A stretch of 64,000 bases of DNA from Flavobacterium sangjuense. GTDB taxonomy: Bacteria; Bacteroidota; Bacteroidia; Flavobacteriales; Flavobacteriaceae. How positions within the stretch are numbered: position 1 is the stretch's first letter; every line of letters begins with the position of its first letter. Under the pieces are notes generated by a model, which was not told the DNA's origin, searched no databases, and worked only from the letters and a program-made list of their open reading frames with translations. The position numbers and the translations under genes are program-made. Location: contig NZ_CP038810.1 in NCBI RefSeq assembly GCF_004797125.1, positions 1,116,001 through 1,180,000 on the forward strand. Direction: 5' to 3'. Positions 8,350-17,463 of this stretch are shown in pieces.

Positions 8350-9909
8350 TTAATGTTTAAAATGACGTGTTCCGGTAAATACCATTGCAACTTTATTTTC
8401 GTTACAAAAATTAATACTAAGCTCGTCTTTTATCGAACCACCAGGTTGAATAACAGCAGTAATTCCAGCGTTATGAGCGATTTCAACACAATCCGGGAAA
8501 GGGAAAAAAGCATCACTTGCCATTACTGCACCATTCAAATCAAAGCCAAAAGTTGTCGCCTTTTCAATCGCTTGTTTCAACGCATCTACTCTCGAAGTCT
8601 GACCTGTTCCTGATGCTACTAATGTACTGTTTTTTGCAAATACAATCGTGTTTGATTTGGTATTTTTACAAATTTTTGATGCAAATAATAAATCGTCAAT
8701 TTCCTGCTCGGTTGGAGTCGTGTTTGTAACGACTTTTAAGTCTGATTTTGCGTCAGTAATGTTGTTTCTGTCTTGTATCAATAATCCATTTAAAGCAGTT
8801 CGTACCTGACGACTTGGAAGTTCAACATCATGCTGAATTAAAATGATTCTGTTTTTCTTTTCAGATAAAACCGCAATCGCTTCGTCATCATAACTTGGCG
8901 CAATTACCACTTCACAAAAAAGTGAATTTATTTCATTAGCTGTGGCCAAATCAATTTTACCATTCGCAATCAAAACGCCACCAAAAGCCGAAGTTGGATC
9001 ACCAGCCAAAGCCGCCAGATATGCATCCTTCATATTATTTCTAGTCGCCAATCCACATGCATTATTGTGTTTTAAAATGGCAAATGTTGGTTCGTTATTT
9101 TTGAATTCCAAAATCAAATTTACAGCAGCATCAACGTCTAACAGATTGTTATACGACAATTCTTTGCCATGGACTTTGGTAAACATTTTATCAAAATCGC
9201 CAAAGAAAAAACCTTTTTGATGTGGGTTTTCACCATATCTCAAAATCTGACCGTTATCAATACTGGCTTTGAAAATAGTTTCGTCTGTATTGAAATAGTT
9301 GAAAATAGCGGTATCGTAATTGGAAGAAACATGAAAGGCTTTGGTTGCCAACAATTTTCTTTGTTCCAAAGTGGTTGCTCCGTTTTGAGTTGAAATCAAA
9401 TCAAATAAAATCGAATATTCATTTACTGAAGCCACGATGACAGTATCATTAAAATTCTTAGCCGCAGCACGAATCAGGGAAATACCACCAATGTCAATCT
9501 TCTCGATAATATCTTGTTCACTTGCTCCGGAAGCTACTGTTTTTTCAAACGGATATAAATCCACAATCACCAAATCAATTTGTGGTATTTCAAAATCTTT
9601 CATTTGGGCAATATCCGTTTCGTTGTCCTGACGGTTTAATATTCCACCAAAGATTTTTGGATGCAATGTTTTTACTCTTCCGCCAAGAATCTCCGGAAAA
9701 GAAGTAACTTCTTCAACAGGAACAACCGGAATTCCTAAATTGTTAATGAATTCTTCTGTTCCACCAGTGGAATAAATCGTTACGTTTTGTTCATGTAGTT
9801 TGCGAACGATCGGCTCTAATCCGTCTTTTGAAAAAACTGAAATCAGTGCCGATTGGATTAGCTTCGTTCCGTTCGGCCTTTGGCCTTGGGTGTTTTTTGT
9901 AGTGCTCAT
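8350..9909 (-). CDS. purH: Bifunctional AICAR transformylase / IMP cyclohydrolase PurH
   Basis: Performs the last two steps of IMP synthesis: formylation of AICAR with 10-formyl-THF, then ring closure. 519 residues: the MGS-like IMP cyclohydrolase domain (about 18-165) and the AICARFT domain (about 175-519) with conserved LRYGENPHQ, KHNNACG and SDAFFPFPD motifs. Between the usual start MSTTK and the conserved IQSALISVFSKDG lies a 12-residue stretch (NTQGQRPNGTKL) that I do not expect in flavobacterial PurH; its DNA (about 9857-9894) contains an AAGGCCAAAGGCC-type repeat. It is probably a small in-frame insertion outside the active sites. A TACTTTTG promoter element lies just upstream. Confidence 0.95.
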   Translation of the reverse strand: MSTTKNTQGQRPNGTKLIQSALISVFSKDGLEPIVRKLHEQNVTIYSTGGTEEFINNLGIPVVPVEEVTSFPEILGGRVKTLHPKIFGGILNRQDNETDIAQMKDFEIPQIDLVIVDLYPFEKTVASGASEQDIIEKIDIGGISLIRAAAKNFNDTVIVASVNEYSILFDLISTQNGATTLEQRKLLATKAFHVSSNYDTAIFNYFNTDETIFKASIDNGQILRYGENPHQKGFFFGDFDKMFTKVHGKELSYNNLLDVDAAVNLILEFKNNEPTFAILKHNNACGLATRNNMKDAYLAALAGDPTSAFGGVLIANGKIDLATANEINSLFCEVVIAPSYDDEAIAVLSEKKNRIILIQHDVELPSRQVRTALNGLLIQDRNNITDAKSDLKVVTNTTPTEQEIDDLLFASKICKNTKSNTIVFAKNSTLVASGTGQTSRVDALKQAIEKATTFGFDLNGAVMASDAFFPFPDCVEIAHNAGITAVIQPGGSIKDELSINFCNENKVAMVFTGTRHFKH

Positions 9910-9931
9910 TGTGTAGTTGTGTTTAAGCCAA

Positions 9932-9962
9932 CAAAAGTAGTTTTTTTACGGGCAAAATTCAA
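9932..9962 (-). promoter_or_regulatory. Putative promoter of purH
   Basis: On the coding strand TTG (9960-9962) is followed after 20 nt by TACTTTTG (9932-9939), matching the TTG / TAnnTTTG architecture of Bacteroidota promoters. The start codon lies 22 bp downstream of the -7 box. Confidence 0.5.
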
Positions 9963-10071
9963 GCATGAAGTGTAACAATATTTTATTTTTTGACACCAAT
10001 ACAGCAATCTAAAAAATAGTGCGGATTTTCATTATTTTTATCGAAATTTACAACACCATAAACCAAGCTGA

Positions 10072-11325
10072 ATGTTACTTTACTTAAGACTGCTCAAAGA
10101 AAGTTTTGCTTTTGCCATGAATGCGCTGCGCAACAATAAGCTGAGAACCATGCTTTCTTTATTGGGTGTGACGATTGGAATATTTTCTATCATTGCGGTC
10201 TTGGCTGCCGTTGATTCCTTAGACAGAAAAATCAAAGCAGACTTAAGCACTTTAGATAAAAACACGATTTATTTAACGAGTCAGTCTTTTGGTCCAACCG
10301 ATGTTCCGCGTTGGAAAAGAGAGCAGTTTCCTGCTGTGAAATATGAAGAGTATCAATACCTGAAAACAGCTTTAAACGATGTTGAAAATTCTTGTTTTCA
10401 ATATTTTACGGGTAGTCAGAATATTAAGTTTGAATCAAAAACCGTTTCTAATGTAAATATGGTTCCGGTTACGCATGAATTTGTGGATATCCAAAGAATG
10501 GAGTTTAAAGAAGGGCGCTTTTTTAATGAATTGGAATCTAATTCGGGAAAACAAGTAGTGGTTTTAGGGCATGATATTGCGGAACAGCTTTTTGAGAATG
10601 CTGACCCCATTGGGAAAACGGTGCGCATATACGGTAATCGCTTCACAGTTATCGGAGTTACAAAAAAGAAAGGTTCGGGAATGGATATTGGCGGTGGGGA
10701 TGATACTTCGGCTTTTATTCCTTCAAATTTTCTTAGAGGTCTATACGGTGATAATAATGATAATGTATTGTGTGTTGTTGTTATAAAACCTGAGAAAGGT
10801 GCTGATATAGAAGGGTTAAAAGGAGAAATTTCACAGAAACTTCGCAGTTACAGAGGTGTAAAACAAGGAGAAATCGACAATTTCTTTATCAATATACTTT
10901 CAGGCTTTACCGATATGATTGACAGTCTTATAGGAAGTCTAAAAATAGGAGGTTGGATTATTTCCGGGTTTTCGCTTTTGGTTGGTGGTTTTGGGATTGC
11001 CAATATCATGTTTGTTTCGGTGAAAGAAAGAACCAATTTAATCGGAATTCAAAAATCATTGGGAGCCAAAAATAAATTTATACTTTTTCAGTTTCTTTTC
11101 GAAGCGATTATCCTTTGTGTTATAGGTGGAATGGTAGGCTTACTTCTGGTCTGGATAATCGCCATGATTTTAACCAAGGTATTGGATTTTGAATTTGTGC
11201 TTAGTATGGGCAATATTATTCTTGGAACAAGTTTGGCTGCCATTATTGGACTAATTGCCGGAATTCTACCTGCCGTTTCTGCTTCACGATTAGATCCTGT
11301 GGAAGCAATTAGAAGTGGGATGTAG
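10072..11325 (+). CDS. ABC transporter permease of MacB/FtsX type
   Basis: 417 residues. One N-terminal membrane segment after an ALRNNKLRTMLSLLGV motif (about 18-45), a large periplasmic MacB-like core domain (about 50-265), then three membrane segments (about 285, 340 and 385) making up the FtsX domain, ending in ASRLDPVEAIRSGM, the usual C-terminus of this family. These permeases work with a LolD/MacB-type ATPase in lipoprotein release or export of peptides and drugs. No ATPase or membrane-fusion gene is adjacent, so the partner is encoded elsewhere and the substrate cannot be assigned. Divergent from purH, convergent with accD. Confidence 0.88.
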   Translation: MLLYLRLLKESFAFAMNALRNNKLRTMLSLLGVTIGIFSIIAVLAAVDSLDRKIKADLSTLDKNTIYLTSQSFGPTDVPRWKREQFPAVKYEEYQYLKTALNDVENSCFQYFTGSQNIKFESKTVSNVNMVPVTHEFVDIQRMEFKEGRFFNELESNSGKQVVVLGHDIAEQLFENADPIGKTVRIYGNRFTVIGVTKKKGSGMDIGGGDDTSAFIPSNFLRGLYGDNNDNVLCVVVIKPEKGADIEGLKGEISQKLRSYRGVKQGEIDNFFINILSGFTDMIDSLIGSLKIGGWIISGFSLLVGGFGIANIMFVSVKERTNLIGIQKSLGAKNKFILFQFLFEAIILCVIGGMVGLLLVWIIAMILTKVLDFEFVLSMGNIILGTSLAAIIGLIAGILPAVSASRLDPVEAIRSGM

Positions 11326-11342
11326 TAATTAAAAACAATAAA

Positions 11343-11370
11343 AAAACCCTGAGTTAAAGCTCAGGGTTTT
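11343..11370. terminator. Bidirectional terminator between ABC permease and accD
   Basis: Perfect 11-bp stem AAAACCCTGAG (11343-11353) / CTCAGGGTTTT (11360-11370) with a 6-nt loop, placed between two convergent stop codons. Confidence 0.88.
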
Positions 11371-11372
11371 TA

Positions 11373-12227
11373 TTATCTAATATTCTGATTTAAAATCAAA
11401 TCGAGATATAAATTAATCTTGTCTTTCAATTCTTTTCTTGGTGTAATAAAATCAAGGAAGCCATGATCTAATACAAACTCAGCCGTTTGGAAACCATCCG
11501 GTAAATCTTTTCCGGTGGTATCACGAACAACTCTCGGTCCGGCAAAACCAATCAAAGCACCAGGCTCAGAAATGTTTACATCGCCAAGCATCGCATAAGA
11601 TGCAGTTGTTCCACCTGTTGTTGGGTCAGTACATAAAGAGATGTACGGAATTTTAGCTTCGGCTAATTGTGCCAATTTTGCAGACGTTTTTGCCAATTGC
11701 ATCAATGAATACGCAGCTTCCATCATACGCGCACCACCCGATTTTGAAATCATCACAAAAGGCACTTTGTTTTTGATCGAATAATCAATTCCACGGGCAA
11801 TTTTTTCACCCACAACAGCACCCATTGAACCACCAATAAAGGCAAAATCCATACAGCAAACTACCAAATCTTTTCCTTTTGATTTTCCAACAGCAGTTCG
11901 AACAGCATCTTTCAATCCTGTTTTGTCGATAGCGTCTTTCAGTCGGTCTGAATATTTTTTGGTATCCACGAAATTTAGAGGATCTTTAGAGGTCATCTTA
12001 GCATCCAATTCCTTGAATTTGTTGTCATCAAATAAGATTTCAAAGTATTCTTTACTTCCAATTCTAACATGGAAATCATCTTCCGGACTTACCCAAAGAT
12101 TTCTAGCCAATTCGTCCTGGTCAATAATTTTTCCCGTAGGCGATTTATACCAAAGTCCTTTTGGAACGTCTTTTTTATCTTCGGTTGCAGTGGTAATCCC
12201 TTTTTCTGTTCTTTTAAACCAAGCCAT
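11373..12227 (-). CDS. accD: Acetyl-CoA carboxylase carboxyltransferase subunit beta
   Basis: Beta subunit of the carboxyltransferase that moves the carboxyl group from biotin to acetyl-CoA, the first committed step of fatty-acid synthesis. 284 residues with the crotonase-like core and the conserved [19 protein letters not shown] and [12 protein letters not shown] stretches. The N-terminal region aligns in outline with the zinc ribbon of E. coli AccD ([23 protein letters not shown]), but every position where the four ligand cysteines are expected holds another residue, and there is no Cys in the first 60 residues. The zinc site is therefore absent while the fold segment is kept. accA must be elsewhere. 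Confidence 0.95.
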   Translation of the reverse strand: MAWFKRTEKGITTATEDKKDVPKGLWYKSPTGKIIDQDELARNLWVSPEDDFHVRIGSKEYFEILFDDNKFKELDAKMTSKDPLNFVDTKKYSDRLKDAIDKTGLKDAVRTAVGKSKGKDLVVCCMDFAFIGGSMGAVVGEKIARGIDYSIKNKVPFVMISKSGGARMMEAAYSLMQLAKTSAKLAQLAEAKIPYISLCTDPTTGGTTASYAMLGDVNISEPGALIGFAGPRVVRDTTGKDLPDGFQTAEFVLDHGFLDFITPRKELKDKINLYLDLILNQNIR

Positions 12228-12236
12228 AATTTTATA

Positions 12237-12306
12237 GTTATGAGTTAAAAGTTATAAGTTATGAGTTAAAAGCATCAACTTATAACTCATAATTCATAAC
12301 TCATAA
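12237..12306. repeat. AT-rich inverted and direct microrepeat between fbaA and accD
   Basis: The 80-bp gap is filled by copies of gttatgagttaaaag in one orientation followed by cttataactcat / aattcataactcataa in the other, giving an inverted repeat that can fold into a long AU hairpin in the fbaA-accD transcript. No T-run follows, so it is not an obvious terminator; it may modulate read-through or RNA stability. Confidence 0.55.
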
Positions 12307-12307
12307 T

Positions 12308-13375
12308 TTACAATGTGTTAACGTTGTTCAAGTCAGCAAACGCTTCTTCTAATCTTTTGTTGAAAGTCAGTTCGCCTTCGCGTATCCATTTTCTTGGATC
12401 GTAGTGTTTTTTGTTTGGAGAATCTGCTCCGTCAGGACTTCCGATTTGTGTTTTCAAATAGTCAATATTCTTAATCATATAATCACGGATTCCTTCAGTG
12501 AAAGCAAATTGTAAATCGGTATCAATATTCATTTTGATTACACCATATGAAATTCCTTCTCTGATTTCTTCAAGCGTAGAACCTGAACCACCATGGAAAA
12601 CAAAATCAACCGGATTGTGACCTGTGTTGAATTTATTTTGGACATAATCCTGAGAATTTTTCAAAATCTTCGGAGTAAGTTTTACGTTTCCTGGTTTGTA
12701 AACGCCATGAACATTTCCGAAAGCTGCCGCGATAGTAAATCTAGGCGAAACTTTCATCAACTCTTCATAAGCATAAGCTACTTCTTCAGGTTGCGTGTAT
12801 AATTTTGAGCTGTCAACATCTGAATTGTCAACACCATCTTCTTCACCACCTGTTATTCCAAGTTCGATTTCCAACGTCATTCCCATTTTGCTCATTCTTG
12901 CCAAATAGGTTTTACAGATTTCGATATTTTCTTCGATAGGTTCTTCCGACAAATCAATCATGTGGGAAGAATATAATGGTTTTCCGGTTTCGGCAAAATG
13001 CTTTTCAGAAGCATCTAACAAACCATCAATCCAAGGCAATAATTTTTTAGCGCAATGATCTGTATGAAGAATCACCGTAGCACCATAAGCTTCTGCCAAA
13101 GTATGAATGTGTTTTGCCCCTGCAATTCCACCTGCAATGGCTGCTTTTTCGCCTACATTTGAAAGCCCTTTCCCTGCATTATAAGCGGCACCACCATTAG
13201 AAAATTGAATAATAACCGGAGCATTTAATTTTGCAGCAGTTTCCAAAACACCGTTAATTGTACTTGAACCAATTACGTTTACTGCCGGAAGTGCAAATCC
13301 TTTTTCTTTTGCGTAAGCAAAAATTGCCTGAACTTCATCTCCTGTTGCTACTCCTGGTTTTATATTGTGAGCCAT
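12308..13375 (-). CDS. fbaA: Class II fructose-1,6-bisphosphate aldolase
   Basis: Zinc-dependent glycolytic and gluconeogenic aldolase, 355 residues, the long class IIA form. Visible zinc and active-site motifs: TDHCAKKLLPW (about 105-117), ELGITGGEEDGVDN (about 170-184), the His of AFGNVHGVYKPG (about 223) and FHGGSGS (about 262). Same orientation as accD downstream. A coding-strand TATTTTTG promoter element lies 29 bp upstream. Confidence 0.96.
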   Translation of the reverse strand: MAHNIKPGVATGDEVQAIFAYAKEKGFALPAVNVIGSSTINGVLETAAKLNAPVIIQFSNGGAAYNAGKGLSNVGEKAAIAGGIAGAKHIHTLAEAYGATVILHTDHCAKKLLPWIDGLLDASEKHFAETGKPLYSSHMIDLSEEPIEENIEICKTYLARMSKMGMTLEIELGITGGEEDGVDNSDVDSSKLYTQPEEVAYAYEELMKVSPRFTIAAAFGNVHGVYKPGNVKLTPKILKNSQDYVQNKFNTGHNPVDFVFHGGSGSTLEEIREGISYGVIKMNIDTDLQFAFTEGIRDYMIKNIDYLKTQIGSPDGADSPNKKHYDPRKWIREGELTFNKRLEEAFADLNNVNTL

Positions 13376-13403
13376 TGTTTGTGTCGTTTTTAAGTTAAGT
13401 CTA

Positions 13404-13411
13404 CAAAAATA
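13404..13411 (-). promoter_or_regulatory. Putative -7 element of fbaA
   Basis: Coding-strand TATTTTTG matches TAnnTTTG; the start codon is 28 bp downstream. The -33 region overlaps the end of the upstream gene and is not convincing. Confidence 0.35.
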
Positions 13412-13424
13412 ATAATTTCTAATT

Positions 13425-15962
13425 TTAGAAAGGATAATTTATTCCAATATTTAAAACGGATTTGTCAAAACGCATTTCTTTCAACCATTTTTCACCTTCC
13501 GGATTAGCTGGATTGTAAGTTTTGAAACCCAAATCTATTCGCACTATAAAGAAATTGAAGTCATATCTAAATCCGAAACCGGAACCAACCGCAATGTTTT
13601 CCAAAGATTCTAAACCTGAAAAAATAGCGTCCGGATTAGTGGCAATATCACTTATATTCCAAATATTTCCGGAATCAACAAACAAAGCGCCATTTAACTT
13701 TTGGAAAATATTGAAACGAAATTCTGTACTAAACAGTAGTTTCATGTTGGCTTCATTAAAATCATTAATCGAACCCGTTTTCCCCGGACCTAAACCATAC
13801 GACTGCCAGGCACGAATATCATTAGTTCCGCCGGCAAAATAACTTCGCGAGAAAGGAACGCTGTTTGAGTTGCCATACGGAATCGCAATTCCACCAAAAG
13901 CTTTGACAGCCAATACTTTTTTACGGGTTAAATCCCAATGCTTGATATACTCAAACTCGGTTTTAATGTATTGCGAAAATGCTACACCAAAAGAAGTTTT
14001 TGAATTGGTTTCTGTTTGATTAGAAGCTCCGGCTATCAGAGACATTAAATTTCCGGCCGATTCTACCTTCGCTTTGATAGCATAAAAACTGTTGTCGGAT
14101 AAATCTTTTTGAGATGTTTTTGAAAAGGCAATACTCGATGCAACAATCAAATTGTCTTCTGTCAATCTTCCTCTTTGTTCAACGATGCTATTGATGGCTT
14201 TAGTGTCATTGCCTGAAGGTACAATTACACCATTGTTGACATCGCTCAGGAAACTATTGACACCTTCATTAATTATTAAATTCCCATTCGTGTCAAAATA
14301 ACTTGGGTCAGCACCATAAGTAGTTGCGAATTGATTTAAAGCTTTATAAGAAGAACGATAAACATTAAAATAGTTGCCCGGATTTATGTTTTTCACAAAT
14401 TGAACGTTGAACAAATCAAAACGGAACGAAGTGCCTTTCCTTGGTGTCCAGTTATAAACCAATGAACTGGTAAAATTTTGTTTGTCTAATCCGATGTTGG
14501 TTTGCTTTGAATAACCTACACTAATTGTAGTGTACGGAATCATCGTTTTAGGGATGATTTTGTCTGTTTTGAATGGTAAAAACAAACGCGGAAAATTTAA
14601 TTTGGCATCAGTTCCAATTTCCGAAATGTTGAAAAAATTATTGTTCGGATTGGCAAAATCTTTTGAAGCACCGATACTTCCTCTAGCCCCAATTTCAAAG
14701 GTTTCAGCACCATTGAATACATTTCGGATACTCAAAAATGTATTTCCGGATATACCAAAATCCTGTATGTTAGAATGGATGAAATCGGTAGAAAAACCAA
14801 ACGTATATTTTTTTCTTGGCGACAAATAAATATTAGCAATCAAGCCATTCTTTTGATTTTTATCTTCAATATATTGAATCAACGGATAATTGAAAACCTT
14901 AAGATTACTCAAATATTTTGAAGTCAGTGTCGTTTTGTTGTCCGAAAAATAATTGCCTTTGGTTACAAAAATACCATCTGTAATTGCTTTTGGACGGTAC
15001 TTCAATTTGTTAACGCTATACAAAGTGAAATCTTTATAAACCGTGCTGTCTTTAATCGGAAGATTTTGATTGGCCGGACTATGGTCGGTATAAATGTTAA
15101 CCTTACTGATTTTATACAATTCAAAAGGAACGCTGTACAAACTATCTTCAACTCGTATAGATTCGTTTTCAATATTCAAATCTACATTAGCAAGATGCTT
15201 ACTTTTTATGGAATCAATTACATAGGTTACATAGTTTTGTTGAAAACGGAAGGCGCCATTGTTTCTGAAATCTTCTGTAATTCTAGCTTTTTCGGCATCG
15301 AAATTAGAATATTCAACTCGTTTCCCCGGTTTTATAAACGAATTTCTTTTTCTTAATTGATAAATAGAATCTAATGGTTTGCTCGAAATATTGCTGTTAA
15401 TACTATCAATTATATAAGGATTTCCTTTTACGATGTCGTAGCGGAGTTTTACTTTTTTTGGACCAATGCTGTCAATTTTATAGCTACCGGTAACATCAAA
15501 ATAACCGCGTGTATAATAATAATACTTCAAACGTCTAAGCGATTTTTTTGTACTGACAGTATCTAAAATTACAGGTGCTTCACCCGTTTTTCTGAGGAAA
15601 TTATGAACGCCCGAATACCAAAAAGATTCGCCTAGTCTTTTGACTTGCTTTTTGGAAAGCCATTTTACTTTTCGCTTGTATTTTTTTGGATTTTTGGCAA
15701 ACTTGGCTCTGTAAATAGAGTCCGTTTTTTGTTTGGCCAAATTGTAAATATTCAGTCTTAGACGATAACCAAGAATAGAAGTGTTTTGTTTTTGGTACAA
15801 CTGATTGAAAACATCTTCAACGTTGTTTTTTTTACCGTCGACAATAATATTGTTTTTGGTTAGGAGGCTTTTACCATCAGGAACTCTTTTTGTAGTGTTG
15901 CAGCCAAAGATAATTAGCCCAATTAGAATAAATAATGATATTTTTGTGATATTCTTTTTCAA
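13425..15962 (-). CDS. tamL: TamL-type Omp85/BamA-family outer-membrane lipoprotein
   Basis: 845 residues. A signal peptide with lipobox (LIIFGC, Cys at 21) is followed by POTRA-like repeats (about 45-330) and a C-terminal beta-barrel (about 385-845) with an FFAGG.NDIRAW motif (about 715) and a terminal aromatic residue (NYPF), as in Omp85 proteins. A lipidated TamA homologue is the Bacteroidota TamL form, thought to act with TamB in outer-membrane assembly. The start is TTG at 15960-15962: no in-frame ATG precedes it and the lipobox fixes the N-terminus, so a rare start codon is well supported. Divergent from the methyltransferase gene with 37 bp between. Confidence 0.85.
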   Translation of the reverse strand: MKKNITKISLFILIGLIIFGCNTTKRVPDGKSLLTKNNIIVDGKKNNVEDVFNQLYQKQNTSILGYRLRLNIYNLAKQKTDSIYRAKFAKNPKKYKRKVKWLSKKQVKRLGESFWYSGVHNFLRKTGEAPVILDTVSTKKSLRRLKYYYYTRGYFDVTGSYKIDSIGPKKVKLRYDIVKGNPYIIDSINSNISSKPLDSIYQLRKRNSFIKPGKRVEYSNFDAEKARITEDFRNNGAFRFQQNYVTYVIDSIKSKHLANVDLNIENESIRVEDSLYSVPFELYKISKVNIYTDHSPANQNLPIKDSTVYKDFTLYSVNKLKYRPKAITDGIFVTKGNYFSDNKTTLTSKYLSNLKVFNYPLIQYIEDKNQKNGLIANIYLSPRKKYTFGFSTDFIHSNIQDFGISGNTFLSIRNVFNGAETFEIGARGSIGASKDFANPNNNFFNISEIGTDAKLNFPRLFLPFKTDKIIPKTMIPYTTISVGYSKQTNIGLDKQNFTSSLVYNWTPRKGTSFRFDLFNVQFVKNINPGNYFNVYRSSYKALNQFATTYGADPSYFDTNGNLIINEGVNSFLSDVNNGVIVPSGNDTKAINSIVEQRGRLTEDNLIVASSIAFSKTSQKDLSDNSFYAIKAKVESAGNLMSLIAGASNQTETNSKTSFGVAFSQYIKTEFEYIKHWDLTRKKVLAVKAFGGIAIPYGNSNSVPFSRSYFAGGTNDIRAWQSYGLGPGKTGSINDFNEANMKLLFSTEFRFNIFQKLNGALFVDSGNIWNISDIATNPDAIFSGLESLENIAVGSGFGFRYDFNFFIVRIDLGFKTYNPANPEGEKWLKEMRFDKSVLNIGINYPF

Positions 15963-15999
15963 GTGCTGCGAAATATTTAATTCAAAAATACATTATTTT

Positions 16000-16734
16000 A
16001 TGGTTAGTAAAAACCAAATAAAATTAATTACAAGTCTTCAACATAAAAAATTTAGAACCGAGCACCAATTGTTTATAGCTGAAGGTGTAAAGGTAATACA
16101 GGAATTGTTAGCATCAAATTTTGTGCTGGAACATTTATTCGAAACTGAAGCTATTTTTGAACAAGTATCCATTTCTCAAAAAACAGTAATAAAAGAAGCT
16201 GACATGAAGCGAATTACAGCTTTGAGTTCGGCAAGTTCCTGTTTGGCTATTTTCAAAATTCCATCGCCAACCAAAATAGATACTAAAGGATTGATTGTCG
16301 CTTTGGATGATATTCGTGATCCGGGAAATTTAGGGACAATCATTCGACTTTGCGATTGGTTTGGCGTTACCCAATTGTTGTGTTCTTATGAAACTGTAGA
16401 TGTGTATAATCCAAAAGTAATTCAGGCAACCATGGGTTCTATCAGTCGGGTAAAGATAAATTATGTTGATTTGAATGATTATGTTTTGCAAAGTTCACTT
16501 CCGGTTTTTGGTACTTTTATGGATGGAAAAAATCTTTATAAAGAAACCTTACCTAAAGAAGCCATTTTAATTCTCGGAAACGAAGCCAACGGAATTTCGG
16601 CAAGTTTAGAAAAAAGTATAAAAAACAGAATTGCTATTCCAAGATTTGGCGACATCCAAAAAACGGAAAGCTTAAATGTGGCCACCGCAGCTGCAATTTT
16701 CCTGAGTGAGTTCAGAAGAGAATCTGAATCTTAG
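16000..16734 (+). CDS. TrmH/SpoU-family RNA 2'-O-ribose methyltransferase
   Basis: 244 residues from the ATG at 16000; an open frame extends further upstream but runs antisense to tamL, so this start is chosen. N-terminal substrate-binding domain (about 1-85) and the SPOUT knot domain with motif 1 DDIRDPGNLGTIIR (about 103), motif 2 ILGNEANGIS (about 187) and motif 3 IPRFGDIQKTESLNVATAAAI (about 210-232). Transfers methyl from SAM to a ribose 2'-OH in rRNA or tRNA; the exact target cannot be read from sequence. Convergent with porT, overlapping its stop by 4 bp. Confidence 0.9.
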   Translation: MVSKNQIKLITSLQHKKFRTEHQLFIAEGVKVIQELLASNFVLEHLFETEAIFEQVSISQKTVIKEADMKRITALSSASSCLAIFKIPSPTKIDTKGLIVALDDIRDPGNLGTIIRLCDWFGVTQLLCSYETVDVYNPKVIQATMGSISRVKINYVDLNDYVLQSSLPVFGTFMDGKNLYKETLPKEAILILGNEANGISASLEKSIKNRIAIPRFGDIQKTESLNVATAAAIFLSEFRRESES

Positions 16735-17441
16735 TGGAATGTAAAATTGATAAGCACCGCACGGGTTTTCATCGATTGAATATTTCCTGTCCAAGGACTA
16801 TTTGGATCAACATCACGGATTAATTCATCTTTCAATCCAAAAACACCACGAATAGAAGGTGAGAATTTGAAATACTCAAAATACAAATCAACACCAAAAC
16901 CCACAGTATAATTCTGCGTCCACGGTTTAACTCTAAATTTTTGCTCTAAATTATCATCTTTGGATTTAGAATTGCTCGAAAGATTTAAGGTTGATGACAA
17001 TCCGCCAAGAAGGTAAGGTCTAACGTTTCCGGTTCTCAAGGAAGAAAATTTCAGGATAAGCGGGAAATCAATATAAGTAGCTTTTACTTCTCTTACAGCA
17101 TCTCTTTCGTTTGTGAATTCCGAATAAGTTAGTGTTCTGCTGGCGTAATATAATCCCGGTTCAAATCGTAACTCTATATATTCATGCAGACGAAGCACAC
17201 CAACCAATCCGACGTTAAATCCCGAATGACCTTTAACATCTATAAGTTTGTTCGGTGCAGGATTTGTTTTAAAATCGGTTTTAAAATCAAAAGTGCTAAA
17301 CCCCAAAAAGTAACCCCAATACACACGTTGTTTATCAAAATTTTCCAAATTGATTATCGGATCTTTTGTAAACATACTTTTGCCCAATTGTGCGTTGGCG
17401 TATATTGAAAGTAGAAGAAATAGAACTACTATTTTTTTCAT
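16731..17441 (-). CDS. porT: PorT-family outer-membrane protein of the type IX secretion system
   Basis: 236 residues from the ATG at 17439-17441; the open frame continues upstream into the ubiE region, but a clear signal peptide (MKKIVVLFLLLSIYANAQ) starts here. The mature part is an eight-stranded-type beta-barrel with the ELRFEPGLYYASRTL and KFSSLRTGNVRPYLLGGLS stretches of the PorT family. PorT is needed for T9SS-dependent secretion and gliding in Bacteroidota. The porT-ubiE neighbourhood is common in flavobacteria. A likely secreted client with a T9SS tail is encoded at 31076-32479. Confidence 0.85.
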   Translation of the reverse strand: MKKIVVLFLLLSIYANAQLGKSMFTKDPIINLENFDKQRVYWGYFLGFSTFDFKTDFKTNPAPNKLIDVKGHSGFNVGLVGVLRLHEYIELRFEPGLYYASRTLTYSEFTNERDAVREVKATYIDFPLILKFSSLRTGNVRPYLLGGLSSTLNLSSNSKSKDDNLEQKFRVKPWTQNYTVGFGVDLYFEYFKFSPSIRGVFGLKDELIRDVDPNSPWTGNIQSMKTRAVLINFTFH

Positions 17442-17463
17442 ATTGTTACTAGAAAAGTCAATT

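Noticed and set aside
15805..15999. Upstream extension of the RNA methyltransferase
   Set aside because: It would be antisense to the tamL signal peptide and lacks similarity to TrmH N-termini; the ATG at 16000 gives the normal start.
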